From the NCBI RefSeq assembly GCF_001949145.1, contig NW_019091388.1:1115210-1148456 (forward strand): a DNA stretch of 33,247 nt, given 5' to 3'. Every line of letters starts with the position of its first letter. Within the stretch, counting starts at the first letter, position 1. Both the position numbers and the translations under genes were made by a program. Below are positions 23,202 through 33,247 of this stretch, piece by piece. A model generated the notes under the pieces. That model was not told the origin of the DNA and made no database searches. It saw only the letters and a program-made list of their open reading frames with translations. Origin of the DNA: Acanthaster planci (lineage: Eukaryota > Echinodermata > Asteroidea > Valvatida > Acanthasteridae).

Positions 23202-25428
23202 CTGACTCGTCCTTTTGCATACAATGGAAAGGGTCATCCAGTATCATTCTGTCTTCGGGTAGAATCCCGTCCCCTCCAAAGTAGATATTCTGTAGGACTT
23301 CCAAGGGATTTCCACGGAAGGCATGACACAAGACTCTGTCACTGGACCGGGAGAACAGTCGACGGAATCCTCTCAAGTTACTAAGGCTCTCCAAGAGATT
23401 CCCCTCGAAGAGATTGTTCTGCAATTCCTCTGCACACTGCTTGAAGTCCTTGTAGGAGTTCTCATCCAAACCTGCCATTTTAATTCAAGAAAATAAAAGA
23501 GTTGGATGATGGTCTTGATACGTGTATATAAGCTGCAATGGTTTTTACCCTGTGGTTTGGATGTGGAGCGTTAAGTTAAGAAAAGCCACAACTTGTATCT
23601 AATATGACAAAGTATCCATGGACAAGATTATCTTAAGAGGTATTAAAGAATATCAGCAGTAAATTGTCAAAGAATGAGCAATAAATTTGTATTTCCTCAT
23701 TGTTTACTGATAAGACAAACAACATTCATCAATCCTGCAATTTGGGCTAGATGAAGTGAACACAGTACTTTCCCTAAACCACTTGACACTATCATTCAAA
23801 AGGGAATTTTGTGTTGGGGAGTTAGCTATAAAAAAGTTTTATCTAAAACGAAAATAAAATGGATAATTCCACACGGTGTTTGGTGTATAGTTCCTGTTTT
23901 CTTCAACTACGATTCTTAGCAATGGATTTACCTTGTATTTTGTGACACAATAAACCTTTTCGACATTCGCAATGCATTGTGGGTTTGGATGACAAACAAC
24001 CCTTTGGAAAAGTGTACCTGCAAAACGTTAATCTGTTTCCATTTTATTTCATACTCCACTTCAAGCCACCCCCTTCTGACAAAGTGTTGCATTATTGATT
24101 TGGGACGAAGAAATTCACAAACTTTAAAGTTTAAAGCTTGGCAGAGAAGGAAAATTCAGAGAATCCTTTCCGACAACACCACTTTCTGTCATGGACTGTG
24201 CTTTGACTAATGTCGTAATATTAATGTTCTTGTATTGTCCAATCAAGATCACAACTTGCAGCTCATTCATCCCACTTTGACCAGTCACGTTCATTTTCAG
24301 CCTGTAGAATGACTGGTGCCCTTTAAAAAAGACAAGTAAGGGTGATTTCTTCTTACAAACATTTGAAAACTTATTGAAAATGTTTCTTGTATAATCTGAT
24401 TATGCACATGCATCTGTGGGTTGATGAGCAGATACATAAGACAAATTTAGTAGAAAACTGTAGCTTGATTTTTGACTGGTTCACTTCCCCCATAGGGTTG
24501 TGCATGAAATGCATTGCTTGTTTGTCATCCACACCCTCAATGCATTGTGAACGTACATGTAGAAAAGGTTTATTCTATAAGCTTTGGAACTTATTTTGGA
24601 GTTGTGTTGTGTTTTAAATGAAAATGGACCAAACAGGTGTGAAGGAAGGTCTTCAAATTCCCTATCTAGTTGAAATGGATCGATCTAATAATGGCTGATT
24701 CCTGATCGTTTCACAACTGCACCCCCCCAACTCTGAAAATCATTCAACCGCCACGTATTCCAAAACTTTTTTCAAAACTCACATTCTTGATACGAGGCTT
24801 GAGTTTTCAATAGTAATGTGCAAGAACTGCATACTGTTTTCATCATTTGGTGTCTGTCCAACTTAGACCTGTACTTTTTGGCTTAAACAGCCGTATCTCA
24901 TTTACCAGTGGAAGCAACTGAGTCCTGTGGTATAAGCCCATCTCTCATAAATTTCTTCAACTCATATTCCATCGTGGCCCAGGTGACTGCAAATTCCTCA
25001 CTTGGTGCAACTGCAGTGCCTTCGTATTTCGTCATAAGCTTGATGAATGATGCTCTCAGTAAATCTTCTGCCCCATCAGCCAATGGCAGCACACTTCCCG
25101 GCAGCAACTGGGATTGGGGAATTAGGATGGTCCCATCCCTCCATGATTCTCTGGAAAGATAATCCTGAGATTCTCCAGCTGATGTGGGAAGGTCATTTCT
25201 GTCTCCTCCAACTGCACCCCCCATCAGTGAGGTGCCTTGTTCTTCATCTTCCCTTTCCCTCTGGACATTGCTGACCAGCAGAGAAGTAATCCCTCCGACA
25301 AGATTCTCATTGGTTACCACTGACAAGCCCGCTCCAACTGCTCCTTCATATTGTTCACCCGCACCTGCAGCACCAGCTTCGTCAAGCTCAGTGTCTCTCG
25401 GTTCTCGTTTCTGTCCAGTCTTCTCCAT
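23202..25428 (-). CDS. Unrecognised two-or-more-exon protein gene
   Basis: Exon A is 25428-24906 and exon B is 23471-23202; phase 1 fits at their join. The start ATG at 25428 has an ideal context (GCCATGG) and lies about 150-300 bases inside a CpG-rich region (25570-25770) that could be the promoter. Residues 1-110 are acidic and Gly/Ala-rich and look disordered. Residues about 125-174 (ASFIKLMTKYEG, EEFAVTWATMEYELKKFM) and exon B (YKDFKQCAEELQNNLFEGN, LRGFRRLFSRSSDRVLCHAF, PEDRMILDDPFHCM) look helical and globular. No signal peptide or membrane segment is visible. I could not place it in a family. The donor after exon B is GTAAGG; a following exon may be 16778-16944. If the intron is retained, translation stops at 23179 after a short Lys-rich tail. 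Codon use and splice sites suggest a real gene. Confidence 0.65.
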
Positions 25429-25770
25429 GGCTCTGTTCTGCGTCGAAAGCTTCAACTTCTATGAATACGTGCCCCTACGCGCAGATGTAAATTTTTTGTC
25501 GTTTGCGGAAAGTTACTGGTCGATGATAGGTAAATTCAGACGCAAAATTTGACTAACGACTTCTAAAAGTTCCCCAGCTCGAAAATATCACAATATTTAC
25601 TTGTTCTGAAAATCTGAGCTATTCGCTATTCGCCGCTGTATATACATCAATGAACGACGCAGCGGCCAAACACGCACGGCACGCAGTTGGGAAATCCCGA
25701 TCGTTCTATTTTTATATGGTGACGCAATCAGACTACGCCCTCATGAACTGAACAAAGCAACGACGGACGC
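25429..25770. promoter_or_regulatory. CpG-rich 5' region of the unrecognised minus-strand gene
   Basis: The stretch 25610-25770 is unusually CpG-dense for the window (ACGACGCAGCGGCC, ACGCACGGCACGC, ACGACGGACGCATGGGCCGG). It lies just upstream of the well-placed start codon at 25428. It contains TATATA at about 25637 and TATAAAAATA on the minus strand at about 25705-25714. It is probably a promoter, and could be a divergent one, although no plus-strand exon was found next to it. Confidence 0.45.
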
Positions 25771-27100
25771 ATGGGCCGGGGACGTGATCGTCTTTTTCTT
25801 TTTTTTTTTTTGGTGCAAATAAAAGCGTTTCATTTACTACCTAGCATCCTGTACGTCCTATCGCCCGTGTTTACGCAAACACTGTTACTTGATGTAGATA
25901 TACCATTGTCGTTACTGTTTATTCCCTGTGATTTTTCCCCTACACATCAGTTATCATGCTTATTTTAACCATGGAGGTAGTGTTTTAACTGTGAAGTAGG
26001 CCTAACTTGATGAAAAACTGTCACATTTGCCAAATGTTTTTTGGGCATGTTATGGAAGCCTGGATTATTCATTCTGTTATTCATGGTAATTTATGAAGCC
26101 CCATTGGCGTTACCTTCCCTTTGTGACGTGTGTTTCGCAAGGAGGCATATGTCTTTCAGTTGCCAAGGCAAGATGATAAGTTGCCAAAGCAAGATGATAT
26201 TAGTAATAACTTGGCGAAGCAAGATCAGAATTGTCAAAAGGTATGATGACCACTGCAGCACTTGCCGTCGGGACACGGTGAGTTAATGATCTATGGTTTT
26301 GCCGTTTGTAGGCCTACTATATCTAATCTTGTTTTACTGGTACAATGGGACTTGGGTGTACAGTAAAAACGATGCGAAAGTATGCCGTGGCAACGGGTGA
26401 GTCCATCCTGCCACGCCATATTCTAGTACTAGTGGTCGGACGAGATAACTGACATTTAGACCTTGAGCATCTGTTCCCCCTTCAGGTCAAATTTGACAAT
26501 ATTTAAGCAAAGAAAAAACCCACAATTTTCTTACCCGCATTTGGCAAATGACAACCGCTCAGTCCAAATCATTTTGTTTCACAACTGGTTAATATTCGAC
26601 TCAACCATTGTGAATACATTGTATACTAAAATTCATCAAGATATGTCAAAATCTTCATCTAGGTCAAGGAACCAGACTGCTTACACTAATTCGTCTTCTT
26701 TCACATCTGTTCGTCGCGTCACGTACGCTGCTGTTTCACCCCATAATTCCCTAAAAAATCAAAGCCCTGTCCTCTTTGCACAAACACAATCTTTCTGATA
26801 TGAAAAAGGACATCATCGTCGACTTATCGAGATGAGCTGTTTCGTAAAAGTAGACTTTGTTTCCTTATAGGAACAGGATGCTAAAGGTAAGGAACACCCT
26901 GCTCATTCATGCCTCACCACAGCAAAGACCTGTCGTCAGTGAGGGGGCACTTTGCAAGTCCTCATGGTTGTTTAAGTAATGTGCATGTTGAGCATGATCG
27001 CCTGATTGCTTTGCGTGATTGGTCAATTCTGCAAGAAACTCTTTCCAGCTGTCTCATCCTGAGCGCACGCACACACTTCGGCAGTTGACCATTGCCCGTT
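25771..27100. other. Gene-free stretch upstream of GTPBP3
   Basis: No exon is recognisable. It includes a T-run at about 25797-25811 and a short tandem repeat at 26159-26230. GTPBP3 promoter or leader sequence may begin in its right part. Confidence 0.4.
26159..26228. repeat. Three-copy tandem repeat, about 20-21-base unit
   Basis: GTTGCCAAGGCAAGATGATA (26159-26178) is followed at once by GTTGCCAAAGCAAGATGATA (26180-26199), and by a diverged third copy (ACTTGGCGAAGCAAGATCAG) near 26209. Confidence 0.7.
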
Positions 27101-27427
27101 GCACCGCCTATGTGCGATAATTTTGATCGTCAGATTTGTCTATATTGGGACACCATTTATAATTAGAGAAATCCCAGCTCGTGCATGTAGTGCTAGTACA
27201 TATTGGAAATTCAGCAATATTTCTATGATGTCTGCTCACTGTTGTTATTCTACAGAGGAATGGGTTATAGAACTCAACACTTCCAACTGCTTCACAGAGG
27301 GCATGTCATTACGTCTCGTCAGACTTGGTGTAGCCTATTTATGTGCAGGACACTTTCTGTATCTGGTCGTCATGGCAATCCTAACCAGAAAAGATGCTCA
27401 AATTGGAATAGTAGAAAGTTATTTGGA

Positions 27428-30400
27428 ATGATTCAGCCAGTGTATGTTCTCCTGAGGTGGTTTCACATACGAGCTCGCCCCTACCATCCCTCCAGAACAA
27501 TTCTTGAACATGGCCGGTGTGTTTCACCACGTTTCCCATGTCAGTTTTCCTGGAAACCGAAAAGTGATCCTCGGTTGCAACCAGCCTCTTCATCTGCCCA
27601 TGATCGTGTGGAATTCTCCCGAGACACAATATTTGCATTGTCCTCAGGCCACGGGAAGTGTGGGGTGGCGGTCATCCGCATTTCGGGCCCCGAGGCATCC
27701 AAAGCCTTTTTGGCCATGACCAAAATGTCAGACCTGCCAGCAGCCAAGAAGGTACACTTGCAAAGACTGTTCAACCCTGTGGATGGGGAGACCGTCGACA
27801 AGGGTCTTGCAGTCTGGTTTCCAGGTCAGTAAGGCCTGATGTTTGTTATAGGTGCTTGTCTAGGGAGAAATGTTCAAGTTAGAATAATATTCTTTCCGTT
27901 GTAAAAAGTGTCACGAGACATGGAAAGTAGGACACTGGTCAGTTGTTAGTTTCAATCGTGATTCAGGACATTCTGTGGTCATTGTTTATCCCCTGATAAT
28001 TGTGACTCGACTTGTGTTGTGTTTCAACGTGTGGTTGACTTCATTACATCTCTGCACTTAACGGAAAGAAAATCTATAAACCAACACTTTTGCCCCGTGA
28101 ATTAACATCAAAACTCTTTGGTTCAATTCTGTAGACCTTGGCATGACAGGGAAACCCAATGTTACCTTGAATAAAATTGTGTGCCTACTCTCATCCTAAT
28201 TTTTCTTAGGTCCACAGAGCTTTACTGGTGAAGATGTTGGTGAGTTCCATGTCCACGGTGGGCCTGCCGTTGTCTCAGCAATGCACTCAGCTCTGGATGC
28301 CATTAATGGCCTGAGACATGCCGAGCCAGGCGAGTTCACCAAGCGGTATGTCTACCAGTGGAGAAAGAAACCAGTGGTAATGACACCTAGCATTAGTCAA
28401 CGGTGTCATTGGCACGAAAGCTTGCCAGTCAGAGGAAACCCGTGAAGAAATGACAGATAGTGTGAGGACGGGCTCCCCCCCCACCAAATTTTTGGTCGGC
28501 AAATTACCAGAAATCTTCCAGTACATCCCCCTCTCCATTCGGTTTGGTCCAGCATTCCCCACGGTGAAATGTCCCAAAAGTATTTTGTGGAAAGTTCACG
28601 GAATGGGGTCAAATCTACAGGTCAGCCATTGTGCGATGTGAACCTGGGCCGTGTTTATCTTGCATGGATTGTGTGCAGACACGTGTAGATTTGAAAATGC
28701 TAAAGAGACATGTCCATCAAATGAGGAGATTGGAGCACCATGGTTTAGTACATATGATTGGTATTTGACATGTATGACTTGAGCTGGTTTGACATGTGGA
28801 CTAATCTGGGGTGATTCACTGTAGTGGTACCATACTCGTGCTTATGATCTTAAACTTGAAGAATTTGTGCATTTGGTGAGTCACAACTCGTATCCTTGTG
28901 GTTGAAGAGGTATTCAGTACCTGTGTATTTGTGGTACCACTGCAGTGATGGCTCCCAAATATGGCTGACGGATCATTATCATTCCATGCCATGGCATATG
29001 CAAATTGGACATGCAAGCAAAATGACACCATTTGAGGATATCTGCAATCGGCAGGCTGCATCTTAAAACCTGCAGATCACTGGGCAGTGTGTTGCTGCCC
29101 ATTGTACGGAATCCATTTCTTCCCTCCCCAGGGCATTTTTGAATGGTAAACTGGACCTGACAGAGGTCGAAGGGCTTGGAGACCTCATCCACGCTGAGAC
29201 AGAGGCCCAGAGGCGGCAGGCTCTCAGGCAGATGGAAGGTGATCTGGGCAAGCTGTATGAAGCCTGGAGGTGGAGACTAGTCAAGGTAGGCTCAGAAAAG
29301 GCTGAAGATCAAGGTTTATCAAATTAGGCTCAGAGAAGCTGGCGTCACACACTGGTGTTGGCGTGGTAACTTTTTCGCCACAAGCACATTGAAATTTCTC
29401 AGATTTTTTGTTGAATTCCACGAGTTGATGGAATTTTTACAACAGAAGATGTAAACTTGGATGTTTCTCCTTTGTGCTTTCTGAGACCATGTGGGAAAAC
29501 AATTCATAAGCTTGCTCATGTGAGGCTCGGAACATTACGACTTCTTGCTTACTAGTCCAGACTACCGGAACAAGCTTGTCAAGTGTTTTCCCCACAAGCT
29601 CTTGGAAAAGATTTGACAAGAGCTTGTCACGTTTTACAAGTTGCTTATGAAACTTTATACTGAACAGGTTTGAGACAAATGCAGGAAGGGGTTCCAATTG
29701 TAACTTGTCAGCAACTTGTCCCGGAGAGTTGCAAGGTGTTTCCTTAATAATTGGGTGATCTTTCATTTGAGTGAAATTTGATGTGTTTTAATTAATGCTG
29801 GATTGTTTGGATTGCTTAATTTAGATCACTTGCTTTCAGGCAATGAACATGGCTGTTCTCTGATTTGTTTGAGTAAACCTTTTTCCCCTTTCCCTGGTTC
29901 TCCTATAAGGAAAAGTTTACAACATCTTTTTTTTGATAGTGTGTTGCACATGTAGAAGCATTCATTGACTTCAGCGAGGATGAGAACATCGAAGAAGGTG
30001 TCTTGGACCAGGGTAAGAAAGGAGTAAAATGACCAGCTTGAAGCATCCTTAGAAGAACTGGACACACTCTTTGCAGAGGACCGAACATGGAGCGAATTCA
30101 GCATTCTACCATTTTTTGTTCATTACCAGCATTTCATAGCTAGTAATAGCAGCTAGCACTGCTTTTTTCACTGCACAAAAGCGTAAGAAAAAAAAATTTA
30201 TCCCTGTCCCACAAACCTGACAACTTCACTGAAACTTCAGCTGCCTTCAACCAACAGTGAATACCTACGACTTGGAACAAATTGGCATCTGTACAACTCA
30301 CTCACATTAATACAGGTCTGATACAGGTCTGGTTGTCAAATTACCCACAATCCAAAGTACCGCTAATTCTTTAACTACACAAGATTTTCAAGGGCCATTG

Positions 30401-31069
30401 TGTTGGCCCACCTCTATTAAATGGACGACCCCTTTATTCCTTTCAGCTCAGGCTGGGGTGACGCAGCTAATGCAAGACATACATGCCCATCTAAATGACA
30501 ATCGGTGTGGTGAAAGATTGAGAAGCGGAGTCCAGGTTGCCATCATCGGACGGCCAAATGTTGGCAAGAGCTCTCTTCTTAATCTTCTGTGTAAGAGTAA
30601 ACTTTTTAAAAAATTGAAACAAAAATGAGTTCTGCAATGAAATGAAATGGGAATGAAAATAAGACTTGGGACTGAGTTTCATATTTTGTAGCATAAGTAC
30701 TTGGTCCAATTTTGAGGAGGCGTCTTTTTCTCTGGAGAAGAAACTTTTTTCAGACGTAACAGGTTTGGTAAAAGTGTTAATTTAAAAGTCTTTTCAAATT
30801 CTGAGTTCAAAGGGCAGTGTCATATGTCTTCAGCCATTGTCATGAAATGTTGTAACAAACTGAGCCATATAACGTAAGCCTTGTCTTGCTTCATTTGTTA
30901 AAGGTCAAAGACCAGCAGCCATTGTAACCCCAATAGCAGGCACAACAAGGGACGTGATTGAGTCTGCGGTGAACATCGGCGGGTATCCTGTGCTTCTCCT
31001 AGACACGGCTGGGTTAAGAGACACCCAGGACATGGTAGAACAGGAGGGAGTCCGTAGGGCGAGGCAGAG
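27428..31069 (+). CDS. GTPBP3: tRNA modification GTPase GTPBP3, mitochondrial (MnmE homologue), 3' end missing
   Basis: GTPBP3 works with MTO1 in mitochondria to install 5-taurinomethyluridine at tRNA wobble U34. Exons: 27428-27824, 28210-28345, 29132-29285, 29940-30012, 30447-30590 and 30904-31069; phases agree at all joins and give 356 codons plus two bases. Residues 1-37 ([20 protein letters not shown]...) are Arg-rich and nearly free of acids, as in a mitochondrial presequence. The MnmE N-terminal domain follows ([94 protein letters not shown]). The GTPase domain shows G1 GRPNVGKSS (288-296), G2 GTTRD (314-318) and G3 DTAGLRD (335-341), then [11 protein letters not shown]. The start is the ATG in GGAATGA; Mets farther upstream are open in frame but add nothing transit-like. 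G4 (NKxD) and the C-terminal FC(I/V)GK end are not in the window. Confidence 0.95.
28816..28948. repeat. Short inverted repeat in GTPBP3 intron 2
   Basis: TCACTGTAGTGGTACCAT (28816-28833) is the near-exact reverse complement of GTGGTACCACTGCAGTGA (28931-28948), with about 97 bases between. It may be the ends of a small MITE. Confidence 0.55.
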
Positions 31070-33060
31070 GTACGTTGCAGATGTTGGTGTTACTCAGCAA
31101 CCATAATTCGAGAACACTGTGAAAGTCCATTTTAAACCACTTACCAACAGGATAAGTCCACAGTGAACTTGTCCCAAGCATAGTATTTTTTGTTAAAAAT
31201 ATTGACGTTTTAAATTACGCGATACCACAACCGCACTCCTTTACAAAGTTAGACTTTTACAAATTCTGACTTGAGGTGGTCATTTCTTCAAGACTTGTAT
31301 TACAATTCTTATGGCTTCATTGCTTTTTGGAAACTCCAAGGCATACAGTGTGGTATTTGCTAGAGCAGTTGGCCATGACACATGGCTCTTGGGGGTTCCA
31401 CACACATCCATCCTCCACAGACCAGCTCTTGTGCATGTACAAACTCAATGGAAGTTTCTCAAGTGTATGGATGAGTACAGACGTCAGGCTACTGCACATG
31501 CAGAATACACCAGAGTGTGTTTAATAATCACCTCCATGTTATAACACAGGAAATCTAGGTGTGTTTACATGCCATCCAGCACAAAGCAGTTAACCACTTG
31601 CTGCCAATGTGAATTTGAAGTTGCATGACGTAAACCAGGAGATTTTCAAGATTTTCCATTTCCAAAATTCTTCAAAAAATCACAGCTTCATTTAGTGGAC
31701 ATTTACACCCACACAAATAACTGTCTGGTGACTTCTCTAATCTGACAGACAACATCTATTGATGCCCGAGTATTTCAGCCAGGCCTGCCACCTTGTAAAA
31801 AAGAGCCCAGATTGTGCAGTGTTATGTAACTTTCTTTTCTTCCCGAAACTGGCATAGTGCACTACTGGCTTCTTTTCAATAGGGGCAGTTTAGCGTGCAG
31901 AGGTACATGTGTTGTATGGCTCATCGCTAGAGCACTGGAGCACTTTTGTCCCAGGTGGTAATCCGCTCGTGCTGAATGCCACAAACAGTGGTGTAATCTC
32001 TCAAAATAAGGATGGATTTTCTCCGCTAATGACAACTGAAAAAAATGTTGGCAATTCCCAGCAGCTCGGCCTTTTGTTCCGAGTACAGTCTTTTGTTACA
32101 AGGCCCAGCTCTTTTGTCCGGTTTCAGACTCCCTGGTTTCGTGTATAAAGCCTATGTGCCCGAGTTACAACTCTGGCACATCAAAGTGCTTGATGATCAT
32201 CGCCGCCTGGTCAGACGAACAATAGTAAACATTCCAAAAATTCCTGAGCACTGCCTGCAGCTTACCTGGACAAGTGGGGCCAGTAATACCGTAGCAATAT
32301 TTGTGGTGTTTTTTGCAATTAACAACAATGTATCGCAGTGACCAGGAAACAGAAAGAAAAAATAGCTAACATAAGATTTACTTTTGCCATTTTGAATAAT
32401 TTTTTACAGATTTTGATGCCCTTTTCCATTATCCTTGCATATGTTTGTAATTTGATTTTGTCACTCCAAAACATCAGTTTTCAAAGTCTATGTACAAGTT
32501 TGGCTAAGACTGGTCAACAATGTGTTGAACACCACAGGACAGTTAAGTTCATGAAAAACAAAATGCGCTGTTTCATCACAGGGAGTGATCATGAGATCTC
32601 ACAAAATACCGTTTTGTGTAAATTCCGTAATAAAAATGATTCAAATAAAACTCAAGATCTTACAAACAACTTGGCTATTTATTCCCAGAAAAAGTCCAGG
32701 AGAAAGCATTCGATAAGGGTGACAACTGCACATGAACACTTCAGGTACACATCCTAATAAAAGCAACTGCACAAGCTCTAAATTTGATGTTGTTATCAGA
32801 TCATATCAAGCACCAATGATGGCATGAATATTCAACTTCCTATACTGCAGTACACAACGTTTGAAGGATGCAGATTACCAACGAAAAATTGTGGCAGTGA
32901 TCATTGGGTACAAAGGGGACTTATGGTTGCAAAACAGGTGGTGTGTAGCAAGCGCTCACTGCACTCTGGCTATGGACATAACGGGCATGCCAGAAAGTGG
33001 TAATTGGTCAGATGTTATAGCCCGGGTAGTTCAAACTCGTTCTGTGTCCTTCCTCCATAG
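31070..33060 (+). other. Incomplete GTPBP3 intron 6 (donor at 31070)
   Basis: A donor, GTACGT, opens the intron at 31070. The next expected exon, encoding an ADL-type segment before the G4 motif, was not found before the window end. The stretch holds dispersed repeat copy B and no supported gene. Confidence 0.55.
31221..31555 (+). repeat. Dispersed repeat, copy B (GTPBP3 intron 6)
   Basis: Same orientation and nearly the same length as the copy at 14060-14393, aligning from GATACCACAACC to AACACAGGAAAT. The two copies lie about 17 kb apart in introns of unrelated genes, which fits an interspersed element rather than a shared exon. Confidence 0.7.
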
Positions 33061-33247
33061 TTAACCCTTCGCGTCAGGATGCGGATAGAGCCGCCATAAA
33101 AATTGAGATCCTCAGCCCGCTTTTCAGCTATTATTCTCGGCCCACGCTAGAGCGAACACGGTGAAAGAAGGCAGATCCTGGCTCTTGTAAATATGGTAAT
33201 TGGTCTTTGTGCATAGCTCAGAAATGAAAAGACCAAATTTGCATCAT
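33061..33247 (+). mobile_element. Partial TTAA-ended element, cut by the right window edge
   Basis: Begins TTAACCCTTCGCGTCAGG, a piggyBac-like end, and runs to the last base. Its end is similar, with a gap, to the minus-strand end of the element at 217. The last 12 bases (AATTTGCATCAT) are identical to the first 12 bases of the window. It has no coding potential. Confidence 0.4.

Noticed and set aside
24908-25552. Open frames on the plus strand opposite the unknown gene
   Set aside because: They are antisense shadows of exon A; the minus frame has the strong start, donor and phase match.
32338-32757. 139-codon open frame on the plus strand
   Set aside because: No ATG start, no domain, Lys/Asn-rich AT composition. 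The location is the GTPBP3 intron, and it does not encode the expected G4 region.
1-33247. Circular replicon or plasmid because both ends share 12 bases
   Set aside because: The content is spliced animal nuclear genes, two of which run off the ends in different directions. A shared repeat at the edges explains the overlap better.

Overview
The window is nuclear DNA of an animal, most likely a marine invertebrate (echinoderm, hemichordate or cephalochordate grade). This is suggested by spliced genes with GT-AG introns of roughly 0.3-2 kb, AT-rich introns full of small foldback elements, frequent TACATGTA-like words and metazoan-only proteins. No species can be named from the sequence alone. 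There are no prokaryotic operons, CRISPR arrays, phage genes, rRNA genes or convincing tRNA genes.

Layout. (1) 608-7458, minus strand: PDCD7 (U11/U12-59K), a minor-spliceosome protein, with eight coding exons visible; the last one or more exons lie beyond the left edge. A non-coding first exon probably ends at 7972. (2) About 8220-8357: a short divergent promoter region. (3) 8358-15210, plus strand: PTAR1, seven exons rebuilt from start to stop (531 codons in this model), the alpha-type subunit of geranylgeranyltransferase III. (4) 15211-23200: a long gene-poor stretch with poly(A) signals on both strands near 16.55 kb and several small repeats. (5) 23202-25428, minus strand: an unrecognised gene with two good exons and a possible third at 16778-16944. 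(6) 27428-31069, plus strand: GTPBP3 (MnmE-like mitochondrial tRNA-modifying GTPase), six exons, with the C-terminal exons beyond the right edge.

The three recognised genes do not form one pathway. They act in minor splicing, protein prenylation and mitochondrial tRNA modification. The shared feature is head-to-head arrangement: PDCD7 and PTAR1 leave one compact intergenic region. All exon coordinates were read by hand from conserved protein segments, splice sites and phase agreement; the internal joins of the PDCD7, PTAR1 and GTPBP3 models all agree in phase.

The most interesting non-gene signals are: two halves of what looks like one TTAA-ended (piggyBac-like) non-autonomous element at the two window ends, sharing a 12-base identity; two long foldbacks inside PDCD7 introns; a ~335-base dispersed repeat in PTAR1 and GTPBP3 introns; and the unidentified minus-strand gene. 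I found no evidence of a new multi-gene system.
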